Notes: a model not told the origin generated them from the letters alone. Counted from the first letter of the stretch, positions 45,535 to 55,604 are shown. The stretch: DNA of 64,000 bases from Gracilibacillus timonensis (GCF_900086715.1 NZ_FLKH01000012.1:62001-126000); one strand, 5' to 3'. Numbers and translations: made by a program.

Positions 45535-48201
45535 TTATGAATGTTTTTTCTTACGACCAAACAATCTAGCTGCAATACCAGCAAGTAATGCACCAATACC
45601 GCCTACTCCATACATCCATAAGGACGTAGCTGTGTCTGGCAATTTATTTCCTGAATCTCCGTTAGATCCGTTATCAGAACCGGCGTTTGAACCATCATCA
45701 GAATCAGAACCAGAACCAGCGTTACCGCCATTTGGATCTTCTGGAACCGTGACATAATCATCATCGCTTACTTCGCCAGCTTCATCGGTTGCGACAATAT
45801 TTAATACATCGCCAATGTTTACGGAACTACCTGCAAGATGAACGGTGTATTCACCTGTCTCAGAATCATATTGTGTGTTTTCAATGGTCACCTCATTGCC
45901 ATTACTATCGATAATATCGATGTCAGCCAATCGTTCATCTGATTCGAAGGAAATATCATAACCATCGTCACTATTTCCATCAATCTCAATATCGGTTAAG
46001 ATCGGTGCTCCATCTAAGTCAGCATCCCCATCATCATCTTCACCACCATCTCCATCACCATTATCTGGATCTTCTGGAACCGTGACTGTCTCCTCGTCGT
46101 TTGTGTTTCCGGCTGCATCGGTAGCTGCAATGATAAGTTCGTCATTCACTTCCACGGCATCTCCGGCGATTAGTAACAAATACTCACCAGATTCTTCGTC
46201 AACGATTACGTCGGTGATATCAATTTCTTCTCCTGTTTCACTATCCGTTAGCTGAATATCTTCTAACACTTCATTGGATGTGAAGGAGATTCCATAACCA
46301 TCTGCGCTGGATCCTGAAATATTGACATTATCGAGCTCTGGTGCTGTAGTGTCTGTTTCGTTATCCGAGTCAGAATCACTGTCGGAATCAGAATCGCTAT
46401 CGGAGTCAGAATCACTATCGGAATCCGAGTCACTGTCGGAGTCAGAATCACTATCGGAATCAGAATCACTATCCGAGTCAGAGTCACTATCGGAATCAGA
46501 ATCGCTATCGGAATCAGAATCGCTATCGGAATCAGAATCGCTATCGGAATCAGAATCGCTATCGGAATCAGAATCGCTATCGGAATCAGAATCGCTATCG
46601 GAATCAGAATCGCTATCGGAATCCGAGTCACTATCCGAGTCAGAGTCACTATCGGAATCAGAATCGCTATCCGAGTCAGAGTCACTATCGGAATCAGAAT
46701 CGCTATCGGAGTCAGAGTCACTATCGGAATCAGAATCGCTATCCGAGTCAGAATCACTGTCGGAATCAGAGTCACTATCCGAGTCAGAATCACTGTCGGA
46801 ATCAGAATCGCTATCGGAGTCAGAGTCACTATCGGAATCAGAATCACTATCGGAATCAGAGTCACTATCGGAATCAGAATCGCTATCCGAGTCAGAGTCA
46901 CTATCGGAATCAGAATCGCTATCCGAGTCAGAATCACTATCCGAGTCAGAGTCACTATCGGAATCAGAATCGCTATCCGAGTCAGAATCACTGTCGGAAT
47001 CAGAGTCACTATCCGAGTCAGAATCGCTATCGGAATCCGAGTCACTGTCGGAGTCAGAATCACTATCAGAATCCGAGTCACTATCAGAATCATCATCTTC
47101 ATCAAATACAATCGTATCTTGAGAATTTAGACTAGAAAGTAATTCTGCATCAATCACTGTGCTATTTACACCAGCACCATATACGGGAACCTCTCCAGAT
47201 ACCCCAGCTGGATTATTAACGGCTAGATTTAAGTCAACGGTTGTCTGACCAAGCAATTGGACACTTGCTAGATCACTAGATAAATCAATGGTGCCATTAG
47301 AAATGTCATCGATAATGCCAGTAGCTTCGCCTGCTACATCGGTTAGACTACTTAATACGCCGTTAATCGAGTCATTTAATCCACCAATAATTAAACCGAC
47401 ACCAGGAATATCTTCTGCACCAGGTAAGATTTCGATTTCCACCCCATTGATGGCGTCTACAACATTTTGCAAAGTGCTGACAATAACATCATTTACAGCA
47501 GTTTCTAAATGTTGGCCAATACCATCAGAGAAATTAACCACAACCGTACCATCTGGATTTACTGTTACCTCCACTTGGTCATTATATTGAGCTAAGTCGG
47601 CTAAGGCGTCATCTATATTTGTTAAGGCATCAAGAGCACCTTCTAATTCAGAAATACCATTTATCGTGAGTAGATCTTCAGGTATGATACTGCTTTGCAA
47701 GTCATCGACAACACCTAACACTTCACCAACAACACTATTTAAATCACCTGTTAACCCATCAATCGCAGGTCCTAAGCCAGGTAAGTCATCCATGGTGACC
47801 GCCGTGATATCTACAGATACATCTGCTGGACCAGTTGATGACAGTTGGCCTGCTAAATCCTCAAGGTTAAATACGACGACTCGTTCTGGACCAATTAGTT
47901 CTGCATCGGCTAAGCCGGTACCAGTTAAACCGAGATCTAGACTATATGGATCGTCAGCAACAGGTTCTGTCAAATCAGCCGTAACATCGACATTCGTTAA
48001 TAACTGCACTTCTGCTAAACTAGCAGCTTGTACCTCTATACTAGAATTGGTTAAGTATTTTCCTAGAAAACCGTCAGCTGGCGCAGGTGAAGTAGATAAT
48101 AATAAGAGCGTTGCTGAAGCTGCGGCTGCCATCTTTTTCATGCTTGACGTTTTTACTCTTTGCTTTTGATCCATTTTCTTTTTGTAATCAAAATTTCTCA
48201 A
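45535..48201 (-). CDS. Ser-Asp repeat surface protein with LPXTG-type anchor
   Basis: An 888-residue secreted protein. It starts at TTG, 6 nt after GAGGAGGT. A signal peptide ([20 protein letters not shown]) is followed by a Val/Asp-rich domain (about 55-365). Residues 372-613 are 121 uninterrupted Ser-Asp pairs. Two related Ig-like modules follow ([20 protein letters not shown]... and ...[20 protein letters not shown]), each ending in TVPEDP. The sorting signal LPDTA at 854 precedes a hydrophobic helix and RKKKHS. In staphylococcal Sdr/Clf proteins the repeat sits next to the anchor; here folded modules lie between. The product is extremely acidic. No sortase gene is in the window. Likely an adhesin or stalk, probably glycosylated. 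Confidence 0.9.
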   Translation of the reverse strand: MRNFDYKKKMDQKQRVKTSSMKKMAAAASATLLLLSTSPAPADGFLGKYLTNSSIEVQAASLAEVQLLTNVDVTADLTEPVADDPYSLDLGLTGTGLADAELIGPERVVVFNLEDLAGQLSSTGPADVSVDITAVTMDDLPGLGPAIDGLTGDLNSVVGEVLGVVDDLQSSIIPEDLLTINGISELEGALDALTNIDDALADLAQYNDQVEVTVNPDGTVVVNFSDGIGQHLETAVNDVIVSTLQNVVDAINGVEIEILPGAEDIPGVGLIIGGLNDSINGVLSSLTDVAGEATGIIDDISNGTIDLSSDLASVQLLGQTTVDLNLAVNNPAGVSGEVPVYGAGVNSTVIDAELLSSLNSQDTIVFDEDDDSDSDSDSDSDSDSDSDSDSDSDSDSDSDSDSDSDSDSDSDSDSDSDSDSDSDSDSDSDSDSDSDSDSDSDSDSDSDSDSDSDSDSDSDSDSDSDSDSDSDSDSDSDSDSDSDSDSDSDSDSDSDSDSDSDSDSDSDSDSDSDSDSDSDSDSDSDSDSDSDSDSDSDSDSDSDSDSDSDSDSDSDSDSDSDSDSDSDSDSDSDSDSDSDSDSDSDSDSDSDSDSDSDSDSDSDSDSDSDSDSDNETDTTAPELDNVNISGSSADGYGISFTSNEVLEDIQLTDSETGEEIDITDVIVDEESGEYLLLIAGDAVEVNDELIIAATDAAGNTNDEETVTVPEDPDNGDGDGGEDDDGDADLDGAPILTDIEIDGNSDDGYDISFESDERLADIDIIDSNGNEVTIENTQYDSETGEYTVHLAGSSVNIGDVLNIVATDEAGEVSDDDYVTVPEDPNGGNAGSGSDSDDGSNAGSDNGSNGDSGNKLPDTATSLWMYGVGGIGALLAGIAARLFGRKKKHS
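46363..47088 (-). repeat. Ser-Asp coding repeat, 121 dipeptides
   Basis: 726 bp encode alternating Ser and Asp without interruption. The commonest DNA unit is 18 bp (six codons, GATTCCGATAGCGATTCT and variants), with mixed Ser codons. The repeat also leaves the opposite strand open as Ser-Glu-Ser-Leu and another minus frame open; these are by-products. Confidence 0.97.
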
Positions 48202-48958
48202 ATGAATACCTCCTCAATCTATCTCTTATCTATATATTTATTCTCACATGTTCAACAGTGTTGTACGGTCCCCCTTGTTATATACATATTCATGTGAGTC
48301 TTTCTCTCAACTATCATAAAATTTATAGAGCACTATAGCCTAAATAATAGCTAAAAAGTGGATATAATATAGACAATAAATAAAATTATATTAATTTTAT
48401 TTAACAAAAAAGGTTAAAAATAAATTAATTATTAACCTTTTTGTAATAATCCAAAAGTGTTCTAGAGAATATTAGGTAATATGCTAGGTCAATAATCTTG
48501 TTATGTCAATAACCCCCAATGTCGAAAGTAAAAGCTATATATGGACAAATTAGTAAAAAATAATCATGAAGTAACTAGGAATAATTAATTACCATAATTT
48601 TCAGAAAATAATGATAAATGCCATGATCATGGAAAAAAAGGGATGAAATACAAAAAATAATCCATTTTATAATTTTACAAAAAACGGAAAAAATAATGTC
48701 GAATACCATCGAACGATTGAGCACAATTGACTATGTAAAATTTTTGTCATATGGCTGTTATTTTGTCGTTATTTTATCTTTTTTAGGGAAAATTGATTGT
48801 GTAAATTCCATTTAATATCTTTGATCAGGGATAAATGCTAGTACATGATCAACAAAAATCGTCAAAAAAATGTAACGCCTTATAAGCGATAGAGCACCGA
48901 AAGGCGTGTATAATAAGAGGTAATGGTGAAAACTTGCTATTAAAGGAGGATTTTCTGC
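48202..48958. other. 757-bp AT-rich divergent intergenic region
   Basis: It lies between the surface-protein gene and cydD. It contains AAAAAGGTTAA (48407-48417) / TTAACCTTTTT (48432-48442), an inverted repeat with a 14-nt loop. It also contains ACGCCTT (48875-48881) / AAGGCGT (48901-48907) just before TATAAT (48909-48914), a possible operator at the cydD promoter. No clear Rex site was seen, and no gene or RNA could be supported. Confidence 0.5.
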
Positions 48959-50680
48959 ATGTTGAAGGCATTTATGACAACCCTTCGCTCAAAGTTGTAT
49001 GTCATGCTAGGGCTTGCGATTTTACTGGCTGCGGCGATTGTTGTCCAAGCTTTCTTGATCGTCTCGATTATCGAGCGGATATTTTTAGAATCAGTGGCTT
49101 TCTCCAATATTCTAACCACCATCCTGTTACTGTGTATCGCCTTATTACTGCGAATGACGCTGCAGTATGGCGTGAAATATCTAGGTATGCGTATGGCGCG
49201 AGCAGCAAAAATAGATATTCGACAACAGTTGCTCAGTCATTTTATCAAACAACCTATTTTGGAAGCGAATAAGGGACAATCCGGTGACAAAACAAGCCTT
49301 TTTATGGATACAGTAGACGAAGTGGATAATTACTTTAGCCAATATATGCCGCAAATGATTCAATCCGTCGTTATCACGGTAACTATTTTGTTGGTTATTC
49401 TTATTCAAAATTGGTCTAGTGCACTGATCATTCTGGTGTCGGCACCGTTTATTCCCATTTTTATGATGATTATTGGTTTCAAAACAAAAGATAAATCACA
49501 GGAACAATTGGCTGCTTTAGCCTCTTTTTCCGGCACGTTTCTGGATACGCTGCAAGGCTTGCCATCATTAAAGCTATTGGGCAGGTCCAAGGCACAACGG
49601 GAAAAAATAGCGGAAAGCAGTCAACAGTTTCGGGCGGCGACGATGGACGTTCTGAAGGTGGCTTTTTCCAATTCGCTGGCCTTAGAGTTTATTTCTATGC
49701 TTAGCATTGGTCTGATTGCCTTAGAAATTGCCATTCGAATGATTATTTTTGAAAATTTAACCTTCTCGGTTGGCTTTTTGATTTTATTGTTGGCTCCCGA
49801 GTTATTTAATCAATTAAAACAGCTAGGTTCGGCTTTTCATACGGGACGAACCAGTATGGGAGCTGCCCGTCGTTTGGAAGAGGTATTGGAACAGACAGCA
49901 GAACCGGTAGAATGGGGAAATCAACAACTGCAACAAGATGAGATTCCGATATTACGAATGGAACAGGTTACGTTTCAATATGGAGAGGGGTCCTTCCAGC
50001 TGGCGCCGATCTGTTTTACCATTCCGTCAAATAGTCACATCGCTATTATTGGGAAAACGGGTGCTGGAAAATCCACGTTATTGCATCTATTAGCAGGTTT
50101 GATTCCTGCTAGCACAGGCACCTATTTTATAAATGACCTCGAACAGTCAGCAGTGGATAAAGCGACTTGGTTTGAACAAATCAGCTATGTCTCCCAACAT
50201 CCATATCTACTTTCCGCAACGGTACGTGACAACATTTTATTAGGTGCGAAAGAAACATATGACGATCAAACTATTCAGCATATCGCTGAACAAGCGGGGA
50301 TTTGGCGTTGGATCACCCAGTTACCTGATGGCTTGGATACATGGATAGGAGAAGGGGGCAGGGGACTGTCTGGCGGGGAAAAACAGCGGATAACATTAGC
50401 CCGCGCTTTCTTGAAAAAACCCCATATTATCCTATTTGATGAGCCAACAACAGGTTTAGATATTCAAACAGAACAACTGTTGCAGTCTTCCATGGCGTTA
50501 TTACGAAATCAGGCAACCGTCATTACCGTGGCCCACCGCCTCCATACGATACGAAGCGCGGATCAGATTTTATTACTAGAGGAAGGTTACTTGACAGCAC
50601 AAGGGACACATGCTGAACTACTAGAAACCAGTAAGATTTATCAAGAGATGCTCCAAGCACAGCAAGGAGGTAAGCCGTGA
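48959..50680 (+). CDS. cydD: CydD: ABC exporter subunit for cytochrome bd assembly
   Basis: A 573-residue half-transporter: a six-helix membrane domain (about 1-310) then an ATPase domain with Walker A IGKTGAGKST, signature LSGGEKQRITLARAF and Walker B HIILFDEPTTGLD. CydDC exports thiols (cysteine or glutathione in E. coli) and is needed for active cytochrome bd. AAAGGAGGATTTTCTGC precedes the ATG. Its stop overlaps the cydC start by 1 nt. Confidence 0.92.
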   Translation: MLKAFMTTLRSKLYVMLGLAILLAAAIVVQAFLIVSIIERIFLESVAFSNILTTILLLCIALLLRMTLQYGVKYLGMRMARAAKIDIRQQLLSHFIKQPILEANKGQSGDKTSLFMDTVDEVDNYFSQYMPQMIQSVVITVTILLVILIQNWSSALIILVSAPFIPIFMMIIGFKTKDKSQEQLAALASFSGTFLDTLQGLPSLKLLGRSKAQREKIAESSQQFRAATMDVLKVAFSNSLALEFISMLSIGLIALEIAIRMIIFENLTFSVGFLILLLAPELFNQLKQLGSAFHTGRTSMGAARRLEEVLEQTAEPVEWGNQQLQQDEIPILRMEQVTFQYGEGSFQLAPICFTIPSNSHIAIIGKTGAGKSTLLHLLAGLIPASTGTYFINDLEQSAVDKATWFEQISYVSQHPYLLSATVRDNILLGAKETYDDQTIQHIAEQAGIWRWITQLPDGLDTWIGEGGRGLSGGEKQRITLARAFLKKPHIILFDEPTTGLDIQTEQLLQSSMALLRNQATVITVAHRLHTIRSADQILLLEEGYLTAQGTHAELLETSKIYQEMLQAQQGGKP

Positions 50681-52404
50681 TGAAGGATGTAGCTATCGTA
50701 CTACGCATGCTGTTAAAAGAGAAAAAAGATGTGCTATTGTCGATTCTGTTCGGTTTTATCGCGGGAATGACAGCGGTGGGATTATTCTCGGCAAGTGGTT
50801 ATTTAATCTCACAGGCGGCGCTGGCTCCTCCGATTTATACATTGATTGTGATTGTTGCCTTGGTAAAACTGTTGGGAATCACTTCTGCGGTTAGCCGTTA
50901 TGGCGAGCGGTACGTTTCTCATCGTGGCACCTTTACGATGTTAAAGAATATTCGTGTCTATGTGTATGATCGCATCGAACCTATTGCGGATCGATTGCTA
51001 CAACGCTATCGAAGTGGGGATATATTAGCGAGAATTGTGGGGGACGTGGAGTCACTGCAGTATTTCTTTTTACGTGTGTTCTATCCTCCGATTGTATTAG
51101 TGACGGTAATGCTAACTACGATCTTATTTACGACCATTTTTTCCATAAAAATAGCGATCACAATGGTCATAGGGATGGTCGTGCTTGTTCTGTTCATCCC
51201 TGCCTGCTTCTATCTGCAAGAAAAAAAGAGGGCAAGCAAGGTTCGGGAGAGCAGAGGTGCTTTGTCTGCGGAATTCACCGAATATTTATATGGCTTTCAA
51301 GAATTAACGATTTATCAGCAAGCAGACGAAAAGGAACAACAATTACTGGCAGCCATGAAAGAATATGAAGCAGAGAAATTAAGCGAAAATCGTCGGCACG
51401 CCTTCCAAGAAACGGTGATGATCTTTCTTGCCTTCTTTCTTGCCGTGATCGTTTTAGTACAAGCGAGTTTTTATGTGACAGAAGGGTCCTTGTCGGGCTT
51501 GTTGTTGGCGATGCTGTTTATGATTGCACTGACGGCCTTTGAGGATGCACCGATGATGGCGACATTCCCCGCATATTTGGATCAAAGCAGACAGGCCTCC
51601 CAACGCTTGATAGAAGTATGGAGCGGGGAAGAAGCAGCATCATCAACACCTGCAAAACAGATGGCACAGCAAGAGGCTTTAGCGTTTCAATTTGATCAGG
51701 TCTCGCTGCAATACCTTGATCAGCCGACATCCTTTGTGAAAGAGATATCCCTGGATATTCCGGCCGGGTCAAAGGTGGCGATTGTAGGGGCGAGCGGCTC
51801 GGGTAAGTCCACGTTAATGCAGGCAATGCTTGGATTCTTGCCGGTGACAAGCGGTTGTTTATCGGTACAGCAGACCCCGATCGAAACGTGGGAAAAGGAA
51901 TCACTGTGGCGTATCATGAATGTCTCTCTACAGCAGAATCACTTTTTTTACGGGAGTGTAGGGGACAATCTTGCCTTGGCCAATCCTAGTGCAACGGAGG
52001 ATAATTTACGAGTAGCGTTGAACAAAGCCACGTTATCACACCTTGCCCTTGATGACTTGGTCCAAGAAAGTGGTGCCAACTTATCTGGTGGTGAAAAACA
52101 ACGACTGGCATTAGCGCGGTTATTTCTCCATCCTGCTGACACATGGCTGTTGGATGAGCCAACTTCTTCATTGGACGCCATCACCGAGCAGCAAGTTATG
52201 CAGCAGGTGTATCAACACGCAGCAGACGCTACCATCGTTATGATCCGCCATCGACTAACTGGATTGGAGCAAATGGATCAAATTGTTGTGATGGATCACG
52301 GTGAGGTAGTGGAACAAGGGACCTATCAAGAACTGATGAAGCAAACAGATGGTTATTTTAGGAAGATGAAGCGGTTAGAGGAAGAGCAATTGCGATTCAG
52401 CTAA
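50680..52404 (+). CDS. cydC: CydC: ABC exporter subunit for cytochrome bd assembly
   Basis: A 574-residue partner of CydD with the same layout: a membrane domain (about 1-320), Walker A GASGSGKST, signature LSGGEKQRLALARLF and Walker B TWLLDEPTSSLD. The GTG at 50677 is in frame, but AAGGAGG spacing favours the ATG at 50680, giving a TGATG stop-start overlap with cydD. A strong bidirectional terminator lies between it and the convergent cydABS operon. Confidence 0.92.
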   Translation: MKDVAIVLRMLLKEKKDVLLSILFGFIAGMTAVGLFSASGYLISQAALAPPIYTLIVIVALVKLLGITSAVSRYGERYVSHRGTFTMLKNIRVYVYDRIEPIADRLLQRYRSGDILARIVGDVESLQYFFLRVFYPPIVLVTVMLTTILFTTIFSIKIAITMVIGMVVLVLFIPACFYLQEKKRASKVRESRGALSAEFTEYLYGFQELTIYQQADEKEQQLLAAMKEYEAEKLSENRRHAFQETVMIFLAFFLAVIVLVQASFYVTEGSLSGLLLAMLFMIALTAFEDAPMMATFPAYLDQSRQASQRLIEVWSGEEAASSTPAKQMAQQEALAFQFDQVSLQYLDQPTSFVKEISLDIPAGSKVAIVGASGSGKSTLMQAMLGFLPVTSGCLSVQQTPIETWEKESLWRIMNVSLQQNHFFYGSVGDNLALANPSATEDNLRVALNKATLSHLALDDLVQESGANLSGGEKQRLALARLFLHPADTWLLDEPTSSLDAITEQQVMQQVYQHAADATIVMIRHRLTGLEQMDQIVVMDHGEVVEQGTYQELMKQTDGYFRKMKRLEEEQLRFS

Positions 52405-52413
52405 TGATTAAAA

Positions 52414-52445
52414 AAACAGCACTCCTCGAAAAAGGAGTGCTGTTT
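52414..52445. terminator. Bidirectional terminator between cydC and cydS
   Basis: AAACAGCACTCCT (52414-52426) and AGGAGTGCTGTTT (52433-52445) form a perfect 13-bp stem with a 6-nt loop. The A-run on the left and the T-run on the right serve both strands. Confidence 0.9.
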
Positions 52446-52448
52446 CCA

Positions 52449-52544
52449 TTATCCCTTCCTAACCACCACAAATGCTAATCCAATGGCGGCGAATAACACA
52501 ATAAAGGGAGCAATAAAAATTAGAAAATCATTAAACATCGCCAT
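52449..52544 (-). CDS. cydS: CydS: cytochrome bd oxidase small subunit
   Basis: A 31-residue peptide (MAMFNDFLIFIAPFIVLFAA then IGLAFVVVRKG) forming a single transmembrane helix. The ATG overlaps the cydB TGA by 1 nt, and AAAAAGGAAAGAAG upstream gives good spacing. A peptide of this size, position and pattern (aromatic N-terminus, one helix, short basic end) matches the CydS subunit seen in the Geobacillus bd oxidase structure. It fills a groove next to CydA in that enzyme (family knowledge). Confidence 0.85.
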   Translation of the reverse strand: MAMFNDFLIFIAPFIVLFAAIGLAFVVVRKG

Positions 52545-53557
52545 CACTTCTTTCCTTTTTTATAATTTTCGTCAAATAAGAAAAGTCGCAGTAATAAATA
52601 TAAAGAAGGAATCAATAAGGCCATCCCCAGGATAAAGACAACCACTAAGGAAATTGCCATTGCTTGATTGGTGAACCCTTCATAAATGCTGAAATGTGGA
52701 TAGAGTAAATACGGATAATGTGAAATCCCATATCCAAAAAAGGCAAAAGCGAATTGCCCAACTAATAGCCAAAAGGCGGTGCCATAGTTGCGGCGCTGCC
52801 AAATCAGCCAAATCGTTAATCCCCATAAAATAAAGGAGATAGCAAACATCCACCATAAATCAAGAATACTTTGATAATGCTCGTAATTATGGGCGCGTAA
52901 TTCAAAAATAATCCCTCCGGCGGCGATAATTAGTGGAACCGCCCAGCCCAAGGCGTATTTACGCATCAGAGCAGTGGCTCCTTGATCTCCCGTTTGATCG
53001 GCATACCAGGTCAGGAATACCGCGGATATATATAAGACAGCAATCAAGCTTAACACCACAATCGACCATGTCAGCGGACTGAAGAATAAATCACGGTAAC
53101 TAAGGCTTGGCTCTCCATTGGTAATTGATACAAAGCCACCTTCTGAGATGGTAAGCACAATCGACAAGGATGCCGGAATCAGTAAACCAGATAAGCCGTA
53201 CATGATTGCGTAGCCTTTATGCCCCTTTTTTCCATAGGATTCAAAGGCGTAATAGGAACCGCGAATCGCTAACAGGACTAAGGCTAGACTTCCAGGTATT
53301 AACAGAATCGTGCCATAATAGAAAGCCGTCTCCGGAAAGAAACCGATAATCCCGACAAAGAAGAAAACGAAAAAGACATTGGTCACTTCCCAGACAGGAG
53401 ATAAGTAACGTTGAATAATTTTCGAAACGACATGTTGTTTACCAGTTACAATACTGTAGGCATTAAAGAATCCGGCACCATAATCGATCGAACCAACAAT
53501 AATATAGCCGAATAGAAATAACCATAAAACGGAGATACCAAGTATTTCAAGTGTCAT
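52544..53557 (-). CDS. cydB: Cytochrome bd ubiquinol/menaquinol oxidase subunit II
   Basis: A 337-residue membrane protein with about eight or nine helices. GYIIVGSIDYGAGFFNAYSI near the N-terminus, SPVWEVTNVFFVFFFVGIIG and FFPETAFYYGT are typical of CydB. It forms the heterodimer with CydA that reduces O2 with quinol. It overlaps cydA by 4 nt (ATGA) and cydS by 1 nt. Confidence 0.92.
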   Translation of the reverse strand: MTLEILGISVLWLFLFGYIIVGSIDYGAGFFNAYSIVTGKQHVVSKIIQRYLSPVWEVTNVFFVFFFVGIIGFFPETAFYYGTILLIPGSLALVLLAIRGSYYAFESYGKKGHKGYAIMYGLSGLLIPASLSIVLTISEGGFVSITNGEPSLSYRDLFFSPLTWSIVVLSLIAVLYISAVFLTWYADQTGDQGATALMRKYALGWAVPLIIAAGGIIFELRAHNYEHYQSILDLWWMFAISFILWGLTIWLIWQRRNYGTAFWLLVGQFAFAFFGYGISHYPYLLYPHFSIYEGFTNQAMAISLVVVFILGMALLIPSLYLLLRLFLFDENYKKGKK

Positions 53558-54894
53558 GTTTGATCACCCCCATGGTAGTCTTGTAAATCTTGTTCAACCG
53601 GATTGTTGCGGAACATATGGCGTAATACGACCACGGTACCGACACCGAGAATAAAATATAAAGCGACGAATAGGATAAACATCCAGCCGACATAATCACT
53701 GGTGGTAGCCGCTTCTTCCACGCGCATGAGACCACGTAATATCCATGGCTGCCGTCCTACCTCTGCCATCCACCAGCCGGCTTCAATCGCAAGAAACGAC
53801 AGGGGTCCACCAAGTACAATCAGCCAGCGATACCAATTTTTACGAATAAAGGACCAATTCCGCCAGGTACCAACCCAATAAACAAAAGAAAGTACGAGCA
53901 TAAAGACACCGATCGTCACCATTAGATCAAAGAAAAAGTGAATTAAAAGCGGTGGCTGTTCATCGGCTGGAAATTCCTCCAACCCTAATACCTCAGCATT
54001 AGGTACGCCGTGTGCCAGTATACTCAAGGCGAATGGGATTTCCAAGGCGTACTGTGGTTCATTATTTTCATCTAACGTACCCCACATGACAAGCGGAGCT
54101 TCGGTTGACGTTTCAAAATGCCATTCTGCTGCCGCGAGCTTCTCTGGCTGGTGCTCAGCCAAATACTTACCAGAAAGGTCCCCGATTAGGGCGGAAGACA
54201 AGGCAAAGACAAAACCGATTTTTATGGTCATGTGTAAGGCTTTTTTATGATATTGCTTGTGAGAGCCTTTGATCAAACGAAATGCAGCAATTGCAGCCAA
54301 CATAAAAGCGACTGTCATATAACCAGTTGATAACACGTGCGCCACCTTGGTTGGCATGGAGACCGTAAACATGGCGGCAATCGGATTGGCATTGACCAAT
54401 TCGCCGTTTACGATATCGAATCCAGCCGGGCTGTTCATAAACGAATTCACCACCGTAATAAAGTAGGCCGACATCCCACCGCCGACAGCGACAGGAATTA
54501 ATAATAGTAAATGCTTCTTCTGGTTATCAAAGCGATCCCATGTGTATAAATAAATACCCAAGAATATGGCTTCGAAGAAAAAGGCAAATACCTCCATAAA
54601 CAATGGTAGAGCGATAATATTTCCGGCCAGTTCCATAAAGCTTGGCCATAATAAAGAAAGCTGTAAGCCAATCGCCGTACCAGTGACAACCCCAACAGCT
54701 ACGGTGACAACAAAGCCTTTTGCCCAGCGTCGAGCTAGTAATAAGTAATGGGGGTCATTATTACGAATTCCAATCCATTGGGCAATCATAATCATTAACG
54801 GCAACCCAACCCCAATGGTGGCGTAAATAATATGAAAGGATAAGGTTAATAGTGTGAGCAGTTGACTGGCATAGGCCGGGTCTTCAAATAACAT
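53554..54894 (-). CDS. cydA: Cytochrome bd oxidase subunit I
   Basis: A 446-residue membrane protein that binds hemes b558, b595 and d. The N-terminal LTLSFHIIYATIGVGLPLMI holds a heme ligand His (H21), and the GRQPWILRGLMR motif near 385 is characteristic. The periplasmic Q-loop is short, as usual for Bacillales enzymes. AAGGAGGACTACTT precedes the ATG. It leads the cydA-cydB-cydS operon, which here is separated from cydDC and convergent with it. Confidence 0.94.
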   Translation of the reverse strand: MLFEDPAYASQLLTLLTLSFHIIYATIGVGLPLMIMIAQWIGIRNNDPHYLLLARRWAKGFVVTVAVGVVTGTAIGLQLSLLWPSFMELAGNIIALPLFMEVFAFFFEAIFLGIYLYTWDRFDNQKKHLLLLIPVAVGGGMSAYFITVVNSFMNSPAGFDIVNGELVNANPIAAMFTVSMPTKVAHVLSTGYMTVAFMLAAIAAFRLIKGSHKQYHKKALHMTIKIGFVFALSSALIGDLSGKYLAEHQPEKLAAAEWHFETSTEAPLVMWGTLDENNEPQYALEIPFALSILAHGVPNAEVLGLEEFPADEQPPLLIHFFFDLMVTIGVFMLVLSFVYWVGTWRNWSFIRKNWYRWLIVLGGPLSFLAIEAGWWMAEVGRQPWILRGLMRVEEAATTSDYVGWMFILFVALYFILGVGTVVVLRHMFRNNPVEQDLQDYHGGDQT

Positions 54895-55576
54895 AAGTAG
54901 TCCTCCTTTGCTGAACGAAATGGCTTTTTCCCTATAATTATGTTACCCGAAAAGGTCATATCTTAATTCCATTTGGTGATTTTTTTGCACTTTAAGAAAG
55001 TAAAAAGAATGTAAGGAATAAAGTATAAGTGCAACTAAGGTATTCACAAAAGGATTGGCGAATGCCAAGTTTTCTTTATTAGATAAGAAAGTATATCATT
55101 TTGCATGAATAAATTCTTATTCAGGAACAGCCGTGTCCAGCTCCAAGCGCCAAACTTTAGAGATTTCACGACACGCCCTACGATAAAGAAGACTTAGCGA
55201 CTGGCAAGCCAACAGGCGCAGACAGAGCTAAAGTCGCACTTATGTCCTGCGGGTGAAAGTCAACATCGACTCCTCACGTCGCCGTGTTTCCTTTATCTCA
55301 GTTGCAACGCGCAGGTCTCTACGTTTTTAAGAGGGCGCTCCTGCGCTTTTCGTTCAAAATAGGGTCATTCTTTCCCTATTATAGCAGATTTGTTTGACTT
55401 GTGGAGGGGATAATAGTGAAGGTTTAATGAAAATGACCAGGAAATAATAAGCAACACAGCCTGATAATAGTGACAGCAAACGAAAAATATGGATATCATT
55501 TTGAAGAACAACCAAAGAATACTTCTACCCATGATAGGATGTATGGTATGCTTAGAAAAAGCAGCGCTGTATCATG
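54895..55576. other. Intergenic region upstream of cydA and the PspA-like operon
   Basis: A divergent gap. It holds the cydA upstream region, the non-coding repeat element at about 55130-55372, and unassigned AT-rich sequence from 55373 to the sigma-W promoter at 55577. No ORF with a credible ribosome-binding site was found, and no clear Rex-type palindrome was seen near cydA. Confidence 0.5.
55130..55372. repeat. Bacillaceae intergenic repeat element (non-coding)
   Basis: A ~240-bp island much richer in GC than its flanks. It starts with GTGTCCAGCTCCAAGCGCC and ends with GGGCGCTCCTGCGCTTTTCG. Sequences opening with TGTCYAGCTCCAGCGCC and closing with GCGCTTTTC recur between genes in many Bacillaceae. 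No long frame has a start and ribosome-binding site. Recognition rests on memory of the family; copy number elsewhere cannot be checked here. Confidence 0.55.
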
Positions 55577-55604
55577 TGAAACTTTTTTGACAAGAGAGCG
55601 TATA
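55577..55604 (+). promoter_or_regulatory. Sigma-W-type ECF promoter
   Basis: TGAAAC (55577-55582), a 16-nt spacer and CGTATA (55599-55604) match the B. subtilis sigma-W consensus in all 12 positions with the correct spacing. It lies about 30 bp before the PspA-like gene. The homologous B. subtilis pspA-ydjGHI operon is sigma-W dependent, so envelope-stress control appears conserved. Confidence 0.88.

Noticed and set aside
46263-47111. Minus-strand 282-codon frame rich in Ile, Thr and Arg within the Ser-Asp gene
   Set aside because: An out-of-frame reading of the 18-bp repeat inside a gene with signal peptide and sorting signal; no start signal.
46322-47122. Long plus-strand frame encoding a Ser-Glu-Ser-Leu repeat opposite the surface-protein gene
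   Set aside because: It is the antisense reading of the Ser-Asp repeat. It covers little beyond the repeat and has no ribosome-binding site.
48727-48755. Promoter TTGACT-17-TATGGC upstream of cydD
   Set aside because: The -10 is poor and it lies over 200 bp from the gene; the TATAAT at 48909 is closer, though its -35 is also poor.
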